This document shows positions 1 through 8,137 of a stretch of 64,000 bases of DNA, piece by piece (positions within the stretch are counted from its first letter, which is position 1; the number at the start of each line of letters is the position of its first letter). This stretch comes from Streptomyces sp. DH12. Lineage in GTDB: Bacteria > Actinomycetota > Actinomycetes > Streptomycetales > Streptomycetaceae. The translations under genes and the position numbers were made by a program. The DNA is taken from positions 124,001 through 188,000 of the forward strand of contig NZ_JAHWGT010000006.1 of the NCBI RefSeq assembly GCF_020873895.1, in the 5' to 3' direction. The notes under the pieces were generated by a model. That model saw only the letters and a list, made by a program, of their open reading frames with translations, made no database searches and had not been told where the DNA came from.

Positions 1-1116
1 GCCCCGCGGCGGCGCGGGCACCGCCCCGGTCTGCCCGGGGGCCGCCTGCCGCAGGCCGGAGGGCCCGTGCCCGTGCTGCCCGCCGTCGCGGTCACCGGTG
101 TGGCCGGGGCCCTGGCCGAAGGCCGGACCGCCGCCGGGGCCCTGGGCACCCGGGCCGGGGCCGAAGGCCGGGCCGCCGCCCGGAGGGGGCGGGGGGTTGC
201 CGAAGGACGGCCGGTCCGGGCCGGTGCCGTGGCCCGGGCCCTGACCGGTGGCCGGGCCCGCGCCGGGCGCCGGGGGCGCGGGCGGGGCGAACGGGGAATT
301 GCCCCGACCGCCGGGGTCCCGGCCGTGCCCGGGGCCGGGCGGGGGCGGAGGCGGAGGGAAGACCGGGCCGCCGTGCTGCGCCGGCCCAGCGTGGCCGGGC
401 CCGCCGGGACCGCCAGGCCCATTGGCTCCGCCGGTCCCGCCGGGCCCGCCAGGCCCGCCGGGACCGGGACCGGGGCCCATGCTGCCGGGGTCGCGGCCAT
501 CCGGGCCGCCGGGGCCGCCGGGTCCGCGGCGGTCAGGGCCGTCGGGTCCGCCGGGACCCGGGCCGAAGGGGTGGTGCGGTGAGCCGGGCGGCGGTGCCTG
601 GCCGGGGCCGCCCGCCTGGCCGGGGCCGGAGGCGCCGGCGCCGAAGGACGGGCCGCCGGCGGCCGGCGGCGGGGGCGGCGGGCCCTGGTCGGGCTCCGGC
701 GGGAGCGGTTCCGCCGGGCGGTTCACCTGCGAGGGGCGGGAGCCCTGGTACTCGTACGGGTCGGGCGGGCGCGGCGCGGAGGTGAAGCCCGGGGGCAGGT
801 TGAGGCCCCCACCGGAGCGCGCCGGCGGGGGAGGGGAGACGGGCGTGTACGACGTCGCGGTGTTGGTGACGAAGTTCCACCGGCACTCCTCGCAGAACGC
901 CGCCGTCGCCTCGCGCGGGGTGCGGCACTGCGGGCACAGCTCCGCCTGCTGCGTGGCGTTCGGGTCGCCGCCCGCGGGGCCGGGGTAGCCGTATCCGGGG
1001 GCCGGCGGCGGGGGAGGGGGAGGGGGCGGCACGGCGCCCGCCCCGGCCATGCGGTGGCCGCAGACCTCGCACCAGTCGTCGGCGCCCGACTGGTGTCCGT
1101 TCGGGCAGGTCGGCAT
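1..1116 (-). CDS. Zinc-ribbon, collagen-like Pro/Gly-rich protein (C-terminus outside window)
   Basis: The frame is open from an ATG at 1116 to the window edge, giving 372 codons with no stop. A GGGAAGGG ribosome site lies about 6 bases upstream. The N-terminus has two cysteine knuckles typical of small zinc ribbons: one around residues 3-18 (CPNGH, then CEVCGH) and one around residues 58-80 (CPQC, then CEEC). The rest is almost entirely Gly, Pro and Ala, including Gly-X-Y runs encoded by about 420-560. It is the last visible gene of the PknG operon, 47 bp after the vWA gene. Actinobacterial PknG loci often hold a zinc-ribbon plus FHA protein, and the mycobacterial PknG target GarA has an FHA domain, so an FHA domain past the edge is my inference; none is visible. 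Confidence 0.8.
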   Translation of the reverse strand, partial: MPTCPNGHQSGADDWCEVCGHRMAGAGAVPPPPPPPPPAPGYGYPGPAGGDPNATQQAELCPQCRTPREATAAFCEECRWNFVTNTATSYTPVSPPPPARSGGGLNLPPGFTSAPRPPDPYEYQGSRPSQVNRPAEPLPPEPDQGPPPPPPAAGGPSFGAGASGPGQAGGPGQAPPPGSPHHPFGPGPGGPDGPDRRGPGGPGGPDGRDPGSMGPGPGPGGPGGPGGTGGANGPGGPGGPGHAGPAQHGGPVFPPPPPPPGPGHGRDPGGRGNSPFAPPAPPAPGAGPATGQGPGHGTGPDRPSFGNPPPPPGGGPAFGPGPGAQGPGGGPAFGQGPGHTGDRDGGQHGHGPSGLRQAAPGQTGAVPAPPRG

Positions 1117-1163
1117 GTGGGCCCTTCCCCCTCTCTCCTCGCCGGCCGCCGCTGCGACCGTCG

Positions 1164-2558
1164 TCACGGCTTCTTCACGCGAACCGTCTTCGTGGAGCGC
1201 GTCTCGAGCGTCATCTCGTCCGCGTCCGCGACCTTCGCCTTCAGTCGCACAGTACCCGCCGCCGCGTCGACGACGTCCACCACCTTCGCAAGCAGTTTCG
1301 CCGTACCGGTGTTCCCCGACGCCGCCGCGAGCTGCACCGCCCGCCCCAGCCGCGCCGTCGCCCCGCGCAGGTCACCGGACTTGCGCGCGTCCAGCCCCTG
1401 CCGGATGGCGCGGGCCAGCTCGGCCTGCCCGGTGTAGTGGGCGACCTGCGGGTCGAGGCAGGTGAGGACCGCCTCGTCGTCCGTCCACACCGCCCGCACC
1501 AGCCCCTGGGCCGGGGTACCGGGCGGTCCGCCGGCGGGGTCGGGCACGACCAGCGACACTCGCGCCGCGAGCATCTCCCGGCCGAGCCCGGCGGCCGGCA
1601 CCCGCACGCACAGGTGGTAGTCGCGCGACTCGTCCCCCCAGGAGCCCGTGGGGTAGTCGCCGAGCCGGGGCCCCGCCTCCGACCGGCGGTCCGTCAGGTC
1701 CTCCACCGTGGGCGCCACCTGCCGGACGAAGACGACCTCCGCGTCCAGCGGGGTCCACAGCCGCAGGGCGACGTCCGCGACCTCCTTGCCCATGGCGTGC
1801 TCCATGATCCGCGTGAAGTCCGCGGCGAGGCCCGCCGGGTCGGCGACGATGTCCGCCGTGCCGAGCAGCGCCGACGCGACACCGGTGACCTCCCGCACCT
1901 CCCAGTCGGTGCCCACCCCGCGCGCGTCGCACGTGAACCGGCCGGCGCAGGCGTCGAGCGCCGCCCGCAGGTCGGCGGGCGACTCGTGCTCGTTGCGGCC
2001 GTCGGTGAGCAGCACCCCGTGCCGGATGCCGGCCCCGGAGCCCGCCAGCAACCGGTCGGCGAGCCGCAGCCAGGTGCCGATCGCCGTGCCGCCGCCCGCG
2101 GTCAGCAGCCGCAGCGCCTCCTTCGCCTCGGCGCGCGTCCGGGCGTCGGCGGTGGCGAGCCGGCCACCGCCCGGGTACACCTCGTGGGCGACGTGCGTGC
2201 CCGCGACGACCGCGAAGGACACCCCGTCGCGCAGGGTGTCGACCGCGGCCGCCGTCGCGTCGCGCGCGTGGCGCATCTTCGCCGGCGGGTACTCCATCGA
2301 GCCGGAGCAGTCGACCATCAGCACCACCGCGGCCCGCGGCCCCGACGGCGCCCCGCCGCCCGCGGCCTCACCGCCCGCCGCCCCGCTGCCGGCCGGCGAG
2401 GGCCGGGTGGCCGGCAGGGGCGCCCCGCCCGTCGTGCCGCCGCCCGTGGCGGTGACCGTCACCACGGCGTGCACCTCGCGCCCGCCCTCCGGCAGGTACT
2501 CGTTCTGGTACACCTCCACCGAGAACCGCGGCACGCCGGACTTGGAGAAGTTCGCCAT
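1164..2558 (-). CDS. von Willebrand factor type A (vWA) domain protein
   Basis: 464 residues. The MIDAS metal site is visible: DxSxS at D83/S85/S87 (VDCSGSM), the threonine in GGGTAIGTWL, and the aspartate in LLTDGRNEHE. There is no signal peptide or membrane segment, so it is probably cytoplasmic. The start at 2558 is preferred over an in-frame ATG at 2591 because AGGAGC stands 7-8 bases before it. It sits between the PP2C and the zinc-ribbon gene. vWA proteins are metal-dependent scaffolds; vWA, PP2C and kinase genes together form the TerY-P type triad described in predicted stress systems. A scaffold linking kinase, phosphatase and target is the inferred role; the partner is unknown. Confidence 0.88.
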   Translation of the reverse strand: MANFSKSGVPRFSVEVYQNEYLPEGGREVHAVVTVTATGGGTTGGAPLPATRPSPAGSGAAGGEAAGGGAPSGPRAAVVLMVDCSGSMEYPPAKMRHARDATAAAVDTLRDGVSFAVVAGTHVAHEVYPGGGRLATADARTRAEAKEALRLLTAGGGTAIGTWLRLADRLLAGSGAGIRHGVLLTDGRNEHESPADLRAALDACAGRFTCDARGVGTDWEVREVTGVASALLGTADIVADPAGLAADFTRIMEHAMGKEVADVALRLWTPLDAEVVFVRQVAPTVEDLTDRRSEAGPRLGDYPTGSWGDESRDYHLCVRVPAAGLGREMLAARVSLVVPDPAGGPPGTPAQGLVRAVWTDDEAVLTCLDPQVAHYTGQAELARAIRQGLDARKSGDLRGATARLGRAVQLAAASGNTGTAKLLAKVVDVVDAAAGTVRLKAKVADADEMTLETRSTKTVRVKKP

Positions 2559-2617
2559 CTGGTCGGCTCCTGTGCTCCCTCGGTGGTCCACACGACGGAC
2601 GGGCGCTCACGCCTCGG

Positions 2618-4060
2618 TCAGGCCGATCCTGCCCCCTGCCGCTCCACGGCGAACGGCACCACCGCCACCGTTACGTTGTCGTGGCCGCCGCCGTCGAGGG
2701 CGTGGCCGACCAGGACGCGGGCGCAGTGCAGGGGCCGGTCGGCGGCGTCGCCGGGCACGACCCGCGCCATGTCCTGCGCGCCCTCGGCGTAGTTCCACAG
2801 CCCGTCCGTGCACACGACGACCACGCCCGGTCGGTCCGGGCGGAACGCGGCGGTGTGCGGCTCCACTTCGTACGCGTCGGCGCCCAGCCAGCCGGTGATG
2901 GCGTGGGCGCGTTCGTCGGCGTACGCCTCCTGCTCGTCCATCAGGCCCGCCGCGACCATCTGCGCGGCCCACGAGTCGTCCTCGGTGAGGCGGGCCGCCG
3001 GGACCGAGCGGTCGTCGGGCACCCAGTAGACGCGGCTGTCGCCGACCCAACCCACCACGAGCAGGTCACCCGCGGCCACGGCGCCGACGAGGGTGCAGGC
3101 GGGGGCGTTGCGGTGGCGGTGACCGTCCTGCTCGCGGCCGTCGCCCGACGGCTCGTCGGCGAGGGCCTCGACCGCCTCGGCCGCGGCGACGATCGCCTCG
3201 TGCATGGCCTGCTGCGGCGGCGTGCCGCTCGCGAGCGCGCCGCGCAGGGACACCTCCGCGGTGGCCGCGGCGGCCGCCGACGCGTCGTCGGGGCGGGACG
3301 CGGACGACACGCCGTCGCAGACGATGGCGACGACGGCCGGCGAACCGTCCGGGAGCACGGCCGTGGTGACGGCGAAGGCGTCCTCGTTGCGGTGGTGGCG
3401 CAGCCCCCGGTCGGTGACGGCGGCGACCGGTCCGAGCTCCCGCTCGACGTGGTCGCGCGCGTGCGGCTGCTTGTGGCCGCAGTTCTCGCAGTACCCCTCG
3501 GCGGAGACCCGGCCCGTCCGGCAGGCGACGCAGGGCGCGGCGCCGGCGGCGTGCGGGTCGGGTGCGGCCAGTTCGAAGTCCCCGCCGCCGGGCGGGGAGA
3601 CCGGGCCGGCGGCGGGCGGTCCGCCGTGCGGGTCGGCGGGCGGGGCGGCGGGCACGCCGACGTGGCCTCTGTCCGGTCCGCCGTCCGGTGCGCCGTCCGG
3701 TGCGCCGGGCGACCCGCCCCGCGGAGCGGCGGGCCGCTCCGGGGCGGGGGGTGCGGGGGCGGGCGGAAGCGCCTCGTCCCGTGGCGGCCGGGGCCCCGGC
3801 GCGGGCGCCGCGGCCGGTGGCGGCGCGGCGGGGGGCGCCGCCTCCGGGGCCGGTGCCGGGGCCACCTCGGGTGCCACCTCCGGCACCGGTGCCGGAGGGA
3901 CACCCGGTGCCGCTGAGGCGCCCGGGGCCACGGCTGGTTGGTCCTGCGGCGGCTCCGGTACGACCGACAGGTCGTACCCGCACGCGCCGCAGTACCGGTC
4001 ACCCGGCTCCAGCGGCTCGGAGCAGCCCGGGCAGGCCGACAGTTGATGCGTCTGCGACAT
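2618..4060 (-). CDS. Zinc-ribbon PP2C-family Ser/Thr protein phosphatase
   Basis: 480 residues. An N-terminal zinc ribbon (CPGC...CGACG, residues 9-28) is followed by about 130 residues of Pro/Ala linker, a second cysteine knuckle (CVACRTG...CENCGHKQ) near residues 175-200, and a PP2C catalytic domain over about 210-470. Metal-binding PP2C motifs are present: NEDAF, CDGVSSA, VGDSRVYW, CTDGLWNY and GGHDNVTVAV. It begins 3 bp after the PknG stop codon and has only a weak ribosome site, so it is probably translationally coupled to the kinase. It likely removes phosphates placed by PknG on a shared target; that pairing is inferred from the operon. Confidence 0.9.
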   Translation of the reverse strand: MSQTHQLSACPGCSEPLEPGDRYCGACGYDLSVVPEPPQDQPAVAPGASAAPGVPPAPVPEVAPEVAPAPAPEAAPPAAPPPAAAPAPGPRPPRDEALPPAPAPPAPERPAAPRGGSPGAPDGAPDGGPDRGHVGVPAAPPADPHGGPPAAGPVSPPGGGDFELAAPDPHAAGAAPCVACRTGRVSAEGYCENCGHKQPHARDHVERELGPVAAVTDRGLRHHRNEDAFAVTTAVLPDGSPAVVAIVCDGVSSASRPDDASAAAAATAEVSLRGALASGTPPQQAMHEAIVAAAEAVEALADEPSGDGREQDGHRHRNAPACTLVGAVAAGDLLVVGWVGDSRVYWVPDDRSVPAARLTEDDSWAAQMVAAGLMDEQEAYADERAHAITGWLGADAYEVEPHTAAFRPDRPGVVVVCTDGLWNYAEGAQDMARVVPGDAADRPLHCARVLVGHALDGGGHDNVTVAVVPFAVERQGAGSA

Positions 4061-4063
4061 CGT

Positions 4064-6814
4064 TCACACCCACGTCCGGGGGCGGAAGCGGTTGGCCCGT
4101 TCCACCAGTTCGATCCTCTCCTCGCCCCGCTGGGCGAGCCGGGCGAGCACCCGGTACGAGCGTTCCAGGCCGAATCGCAGCCCGCGCTCGTGCAGTTCGC
4201 TGCCGAGCAGCGGGTGGTCCGGCGACAGGCCACCTGCCCGCCCCGACAGCCACCAATCCAGGGCGAGGCCCAGGACCTCGGCCGACAGCCGCTCGCGGCG
4301 CACCGGGTCGAGCCCGAGGGCGTCGAGCGCGGTGATCTGGCGCGCGGCCGCGTACAGGTCGTCCCGCAGCGGCTCCCGCGGGTCGCGCCGGCGGATCCGG
4401 GCGCGCACGGCGGCGACGCGCGCCGCCGTGTAGTGGCTGGACGACTCCGGTACGGACTCCAACGTCCGTACCGCAGCCGCCCGGTCGCCCGCCGCCAGCC
4501 GCACGCGCGCCAGGCCGAACGCCGCGCCGACGTGGCCCGGGTCGGTGGCCCACACCAGGTGGTGGTGGGCGGCGGCGTCGTCCGGCCGGCCGAGCACCTC
4601 GGCGCACACGGCGAGCGCCAGCTTCGGCGCGGGCTCGCCGGGGAACGCCGCGTACACCGCGTCGAAGTCCCGTGCCGCCGCCGCGTGTTCGCCGGTGGCG
4701 AGCGCCGTGACGCCGTGGCACCAGACCACGCGCCAGTCGCCGGGGCGGGCCCGCCCGAACGCGTCCAGCGCGCGGGCCGCGGCGGCGGTGTCCCCCAGCT
4801 CCAGCAGGGCCCGCACCTCGCGCAGCCGCAGCTCCGGGGAGTCGGTGGGCGCCGCCCGCAGCGCGGCCAGCAGTTCGGCGGGGCCGGACGCCGCCAGCCC
4901 GGAGAGCAGGGCGGCGTTCGGGTCGTCCGGGTCGAGGAGCGGTACGGGCAGCGCCAGCGCGGCGGCCCGCGCGTCGAGCGGGGCGAGCGGCGGCGGCCCG
5001 GCCACCTCGGCGGTACCGCCTCGCCCGGCGGCGCCCCCGCCCGCGCCCACGGCGGGGGCCGCCCCCTGGGCGGGCCCCCCGGTCCGTCCCGCGGTCCCCG
5101 TCCGCGCCGAGCGCCGCAGGACCCCCGCGCGCCCCGCCCGTACCGGGCCTCCCGCCGGCACCGGGCCCCCCGCCCGCGCGGGGCTCCATCGGCGGCGGCC
5201 CGTGGGCCGCGGGCCGAGCCGCGACACCTCGTCCGCCGGCTCCGCGAACAGCACCGTGTCCGCGACGCGCCGCTCCGGCCCGAACAGCGTCGACAGGGCG
5301 GGCCTGGGCGTGCCCGTCTCCAGGGCCACGACCTCCCGCAGCACACCGGTCAGCTGCTCCGCCATCTCCTGCGCGGAGCCGAACCGGCGTGCCGGGTCGG
5401 GGTCCGTGGCCCGCACCAGCAACCGGTGGAACGACTCGTACCGCCGGAAGACCGGGACGTGCCGCGGGTCGGGCAGCGTATCGGCGAACACGGTGGTGTA
5501 CCCGTGGAAGTCGAACGTCAGCACCGCCAGCGTCCGCGCCACCGTGTACAGGTCCGACGCGACCGACGGGCCGCACTCCGCGACCTCCGGCGCCTGGTAG
5601 CCGACCGTGCCGTAGACGGCCGACTCGCGGTCGTCCATCCGCCGTACCGCCCCCATGTCGATCAGCTTGAGCTGGTCCTCGCTCTGGATGGCGTTGTCGA
5701 CCTTGAAGTCGCAGTAGAGCAGGTTCCGGTCGTGCAGGTGGCCCAGCGCCTCCAGCGCCTCGATGCCGTACGCGCACGCCTGCCCGACCGGGACGGGGAA
5801 CCCCCTGCCGGAGCGCGGCGCGGAGTCCGGGGACGCCTGGCGCCGCTCGTCGGCCACCTCCTTCAGCGACTTGCCGCCGACGTACTCCATGACGATGTAC
5901 CCGTCGAGGGAACCCGTCCGCTGGTCCAGGTGCTCCACGAAGTTGTAGATGCGGACGATGTTGGCGTGCTCGATCTCGGCGAGGAACCGCCGCTCGGATA
6001 TCGCCGCCGCCATCGCGTCCTCGTCACCGGTGTCCAGCAGCCCCTTGAGCACCACCCACCGGTCGGACACGGCCCGGTCCACCGCCAGGTACACCCAGCC
6101 GAGGCCGCCGTGCGCGAGGCAGCCGGCCACCTCGTACTGGCCGTGCACCACGTCGCCGGCGCGCAGCTTCGGCACGAAGGAGTACGGGTGGCCGCACGCG
6201 GTGCAGAACCCCTCCGTACGGCCCGCCCGGCCGCCGCGCGCCCGGCCGACCGGCGCCCCGCAGTCGGAACGGGAGCAGAACCGCCGCCGCTCCGGTACCT
6301 CCGGGCAGTCCGTCACCGCCGTGCGCGGGTCCGGGCGCGGCACGGCGGGCACGGTCACCAGGCCCGCGCCCAGCCGCCCGCGCGAGGCGGAGCGGCCGCT
6401 CGGCGACGCGCCGGGGCCGCGCGCGGGCAGCGACCGCACCGTCGCGCCGGAGGCGGGGGCGGCGGGAACGGCGGGGGCGATGACCGGATCGGGCGGTCCG
6501 GGCGCCGGCTCGTGGGGCGCGGGTCCTTCCGGCGCGGGCGACCCCGGTGGTACGAGATCCCGCGGCGCCAGGTCCCGCGGCACCGGGTCCTGAGGCACCA
6601 CGTCCTGCGGCACCGGGTCCTGAGGTACGAGGTCCCGCGGCACCACGTCCTGCGGCACGGGGTCCCGCCGCACCACGTCCCGCGGTGCGGGGCCGCCCGA
6701 CACGGGGCCGTCCGGTGCGGCTGCCGGGGCCAGACCGCACGTGTCGCAGTACAGCCGCCCGCCGCCCACGTCCTCGTACGCCCCGCCGCAACCGGGGCGC
6801 GGGCACCGGCTCAT
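4064..6814 (-). CDS. pknG: PknG-type Ser/Thr protein kinase with TPR domain
   Basis: 916 residues. Order: N-terminal cysteine knuckle (CPRPGCGG...CDTCG); low-complexity linker with a pentapeptide repeat (about residues 42-90); PknG rubredoxin-like metal module (CSRSDCG...CTACGHPYSF) at about 170-205; kinase domain about 215-490; TPR-like helices about 600-900. The catalytic loop reads YCDFKVDN, the non-RD form of PknG, and DFG is replaced by DMG; the lysine is in VVLKG. The ATG at 6814 overlaps the preceding stop as ATGA. Mycobacterial PknG phosphorylates GarA to control glutamate and TCA metabolism in response to amino acids. The neighbouring GlnX- and GlnH-like genes suggest the same input here. 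Confidence 0.95.
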   Translation of the reverse strand: MSRCPRPGCGGAYEDVGGGRLYCDTCGLAPAAAPDGPVSGGPAPRDVVRRDPVPQDVVPRDLVPQDPVPQDVVPQDPVPRDLAPRDLVPPGSPAPEGPAPHEPAPGPPDPVIAPAVPAAPASGATVRSLPARGPGASPSGRSASRGRLGAGLVTVPAVPRPDPRTAVTDCPEVPERRRFCSRSDCGAPVGRARGGRAGRTEGFCTACGHPYSFVPKLRAGDVVHGQYEVAGCLAHGGLGWVYLAVDRAVSDRWVVLKGLLDTGDEDAMAAAISERRFLAEIEHANIVRIYNFVEHLDQRTGSLDGYIVMEYVGGKSLKEVADERRQASPDSAPRSGRGFPVPVGQACAYGIEALEALGHLHDRNLLYCDFKVDNAIQSEDQLKLIDMGAVRRMDDRESAVYGTVGYQAPEVAECGPSVASDLYTVARTLAVLTFDFHGYTTVFADTLPDPRHVPVFRRYESFHRLLVRATDPDPARRFGSAQEMAEQLTGVLREVVALETGTPRPALSTLFGPERRVADTVLFAEPADEVSRLGPRPTGRRRWSPARAGGPVPAGGPVRAGRAGVLRRSARTGTAGRTGGPAQGAAPAVGAGGGAAGRGGTAEVAGPPPLAPLDARAAALALPVPLLDPDDPNAALLSGLAASGPAELLAALRAAPTDSPELRLREVRALLELGDTAAAARALDAFGRARPGDWRVVWCHGVTALATGEHAAAARDFDAVYAAFPGEPAPKLALAVCAEVLGRPDDAAAHHHLVWATDPGHVGAAFGLARVRLAAGDRAAAVRTLESVPESSSHYTAARVAAVRARIRRRDPREPLRDDLYAAARQITALDALGLDPVRRERLSAEVLGLALDWWLSGRAGGLSPDHPLLGSELHERGLRFGLERSYRVLARLAQRGEERIELVERANRFRPRTWV
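6550..6690 (-). repeat. 15-bp tandem repeat coding a pentapeptide (PxDxV)
   Basis: About nine degenerate 15-bp units inside the PknG linker encode alternating pentapeptides such as PRDLV, PQDPV and PQDVV. The unit keeps frame, so copy-number change would lengthen or shorten the linker between the first cysteine knuckle and the rubredoxin module without breaking the kinase. Confidence 0.85.
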
Positions 6815-8121
6815 CCGCCGCCTCCCGTCGACAGCAGCTCGCTCGCGGCGCGCTGGTAGCGCAGGACGGCCCGCTCGGCGGCGCGCAGGTCGCACGGGGC
6901 GCTCCACAGCATCCGGCGCGCGGCGTCGTACCGTTCGCCGAGGAACGCGTCGTCCGCCAGGCCGTGCCGGGCGACGCGCGCCCGGTACGCGTCGAGGCGC
7001 CCGCGCAGCTCGGCGCGGACCGCGAGCGGGGCCGTCACCGCCGTCAGGGACTCGCGGGCCCGCAACAGCTCCTCCTCCGCCTCCCGCTCCAACGCCTCCA
7101 GCAGCGGCGACAACCGGTGCCACTGGGCGTGCCGCCGGTACTCGGCGGCCAGGGCCAGGCGCTCGTGCAGCGCGGTCGGCGGACCGCTCACCACCGGCAC
7201 CTCCGTCGCGGCGATCTTGGAAAGGACCTCCACCCGCGCGGTCCGCGCCTCCGCCAGGGTGCGGTCGGCCCGCGACAGCAGGTCCCGCAGCCGCAGCAGC
7301 CGCGACTCCGAGTCCTGCCGGACCTGGAGCACCGCCTCGATCTCCCGGCGCACCTCCTCCAGCGCCCGCGCCGCACGGTCGTACCGGTCGGTGTCGGGCC
7401 GCCCGCCACCGGGCGCCGAACTGCCCGCGGGCCGCCGCCAGAACGCCAGCGGGTCGCTGACCACCTGCGCGCGCAGCGCGGTCAGCTCCTCCGTGATGGC
7501 GTCCAGGTCGTCGCCGGCCGGGTGCTCCCCGGGCCGTACGCCGACCGAACGCGCCAGCGAGCGGGTGCGGTGCAGCTCGGCGGCCAGGAGGTCTATCCGG
7601 GCGGGCAGCGCCGACCAGACCGCCTCGGCCGTCACGACGACGTCGAGCGACCGCGCGTACAGCTCGTTGATCCGGGCCACCAGCCGGTCCAGCGTGAACC
7701 GCTCGACCGGCCCGCCGTCCGGACCGTCCCCCGGCCCGCCCTCCGCCGCGGGCGCCACCGGGCCCCCGGGGTGCGGGGCCGCCGGGACGGTGACGCACCG
7801 GGCGCGCAGCCACCAGGCCAGCTCCGCCAGCTCGTCGCTCCCCGGCGTCCGGCGCCGTGAGCGCACCTCGCGGGCGGCGCGCAACGCGTCCGTGTACGCG
7901 TCGAAGTACGTCCACAGCAGCGCGATCGTCCGCTCGGCCGCGGCCCACCGCTCCCGGGTCGTACCGGTCAGCGCGGCACCCTCCAGGAGCCTGCGGCCCG
8001 CGTGGTCCTGCAGCGCGAGCAGCGAATCCTCGACCGCCTTGTGCTCCGCGCCGAGGCGGGCCAGCGCACGGTCCGCCTCGTCCCGGTCCATCGCCGGACC
8101 GGGGGGACCCGTGACGCCCAT
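6811..8121 (-). CDS. Coiled-coil cytoplasmic protein of the PknG operon, function unknown
   Basis: 436 residues, rich in Ala, Arg, Glu and Leu, predicted mainly helical with heptad-like stretches over about residues 12-130 and 195-420 (for example EREAEEELLRARESL). It has no cysteine pairs, signal peptide or membrane span. I recognise no catalytic motif. The ATG at 8121 is supported by AGAGGTG about 6 bases upstream; a second in-frame ATG at 8091 is possible. It lies between the binding-protein gene (16 bp gap) and pknG, whose ATG overlaps its stop. An adaptor between the membrane sensor and the kinase is a reasonable guess but unproven. Confidence 0.85.
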   Translation of the reverse strand: MGVTGPPGPAMDRDEADRALARLGAEHKAVEDSLLALQDHAGRRLLEGAALTGTTRERWAAAERTIALLWTYFDAYTDALRAAREVRSRRRTPGSDELAELAWWLRARCVTVPAAPHPGGPVAPAAEGGPGDGPDGGPVERFTLDRLVARINELYARSLDVVVTAEAVWSALPARIDLLAAELHRTRSLARSVGVRPGEHPAGDDLDAITEELTALRAQVVSDPLAFWRRPAGSSAPGGGRPDTDRYDRAARALEEVRREIEAVLQVRQDSESRLLRLRDLLSRADRTLAEARTARVEVLSKIAATEVPVVSGPPTALHERLALAAEYRRHAQWHRLSPLLEALEREAEEELLRARESLTAVTAPLAVRAELRGRLDAYRARVARHGLADDAFLGERYDAARRMLWSAPCDLRAAERAVLRYQRAASELLSTGGGG

Positions 8122-8137
8122 CGATCACCTCTCGCTC

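Noticed and set aside
248-988. Plus-strand Gly/Pro-rich frame resembling a collagen-like protein
   Set aside because: It is the antisense image of the Gly/Pro-rich zinc-ribbon gene, which has the ribosome site, start and cysteine motifs.
3938-6859. Plus-strand open frame of 973 codons opposite pknG and PP2C
   Set aside because: Third-position GC makes long antisense frames common here; it has no ribosome site, no domain, and overlaps two clearly recognised genes.
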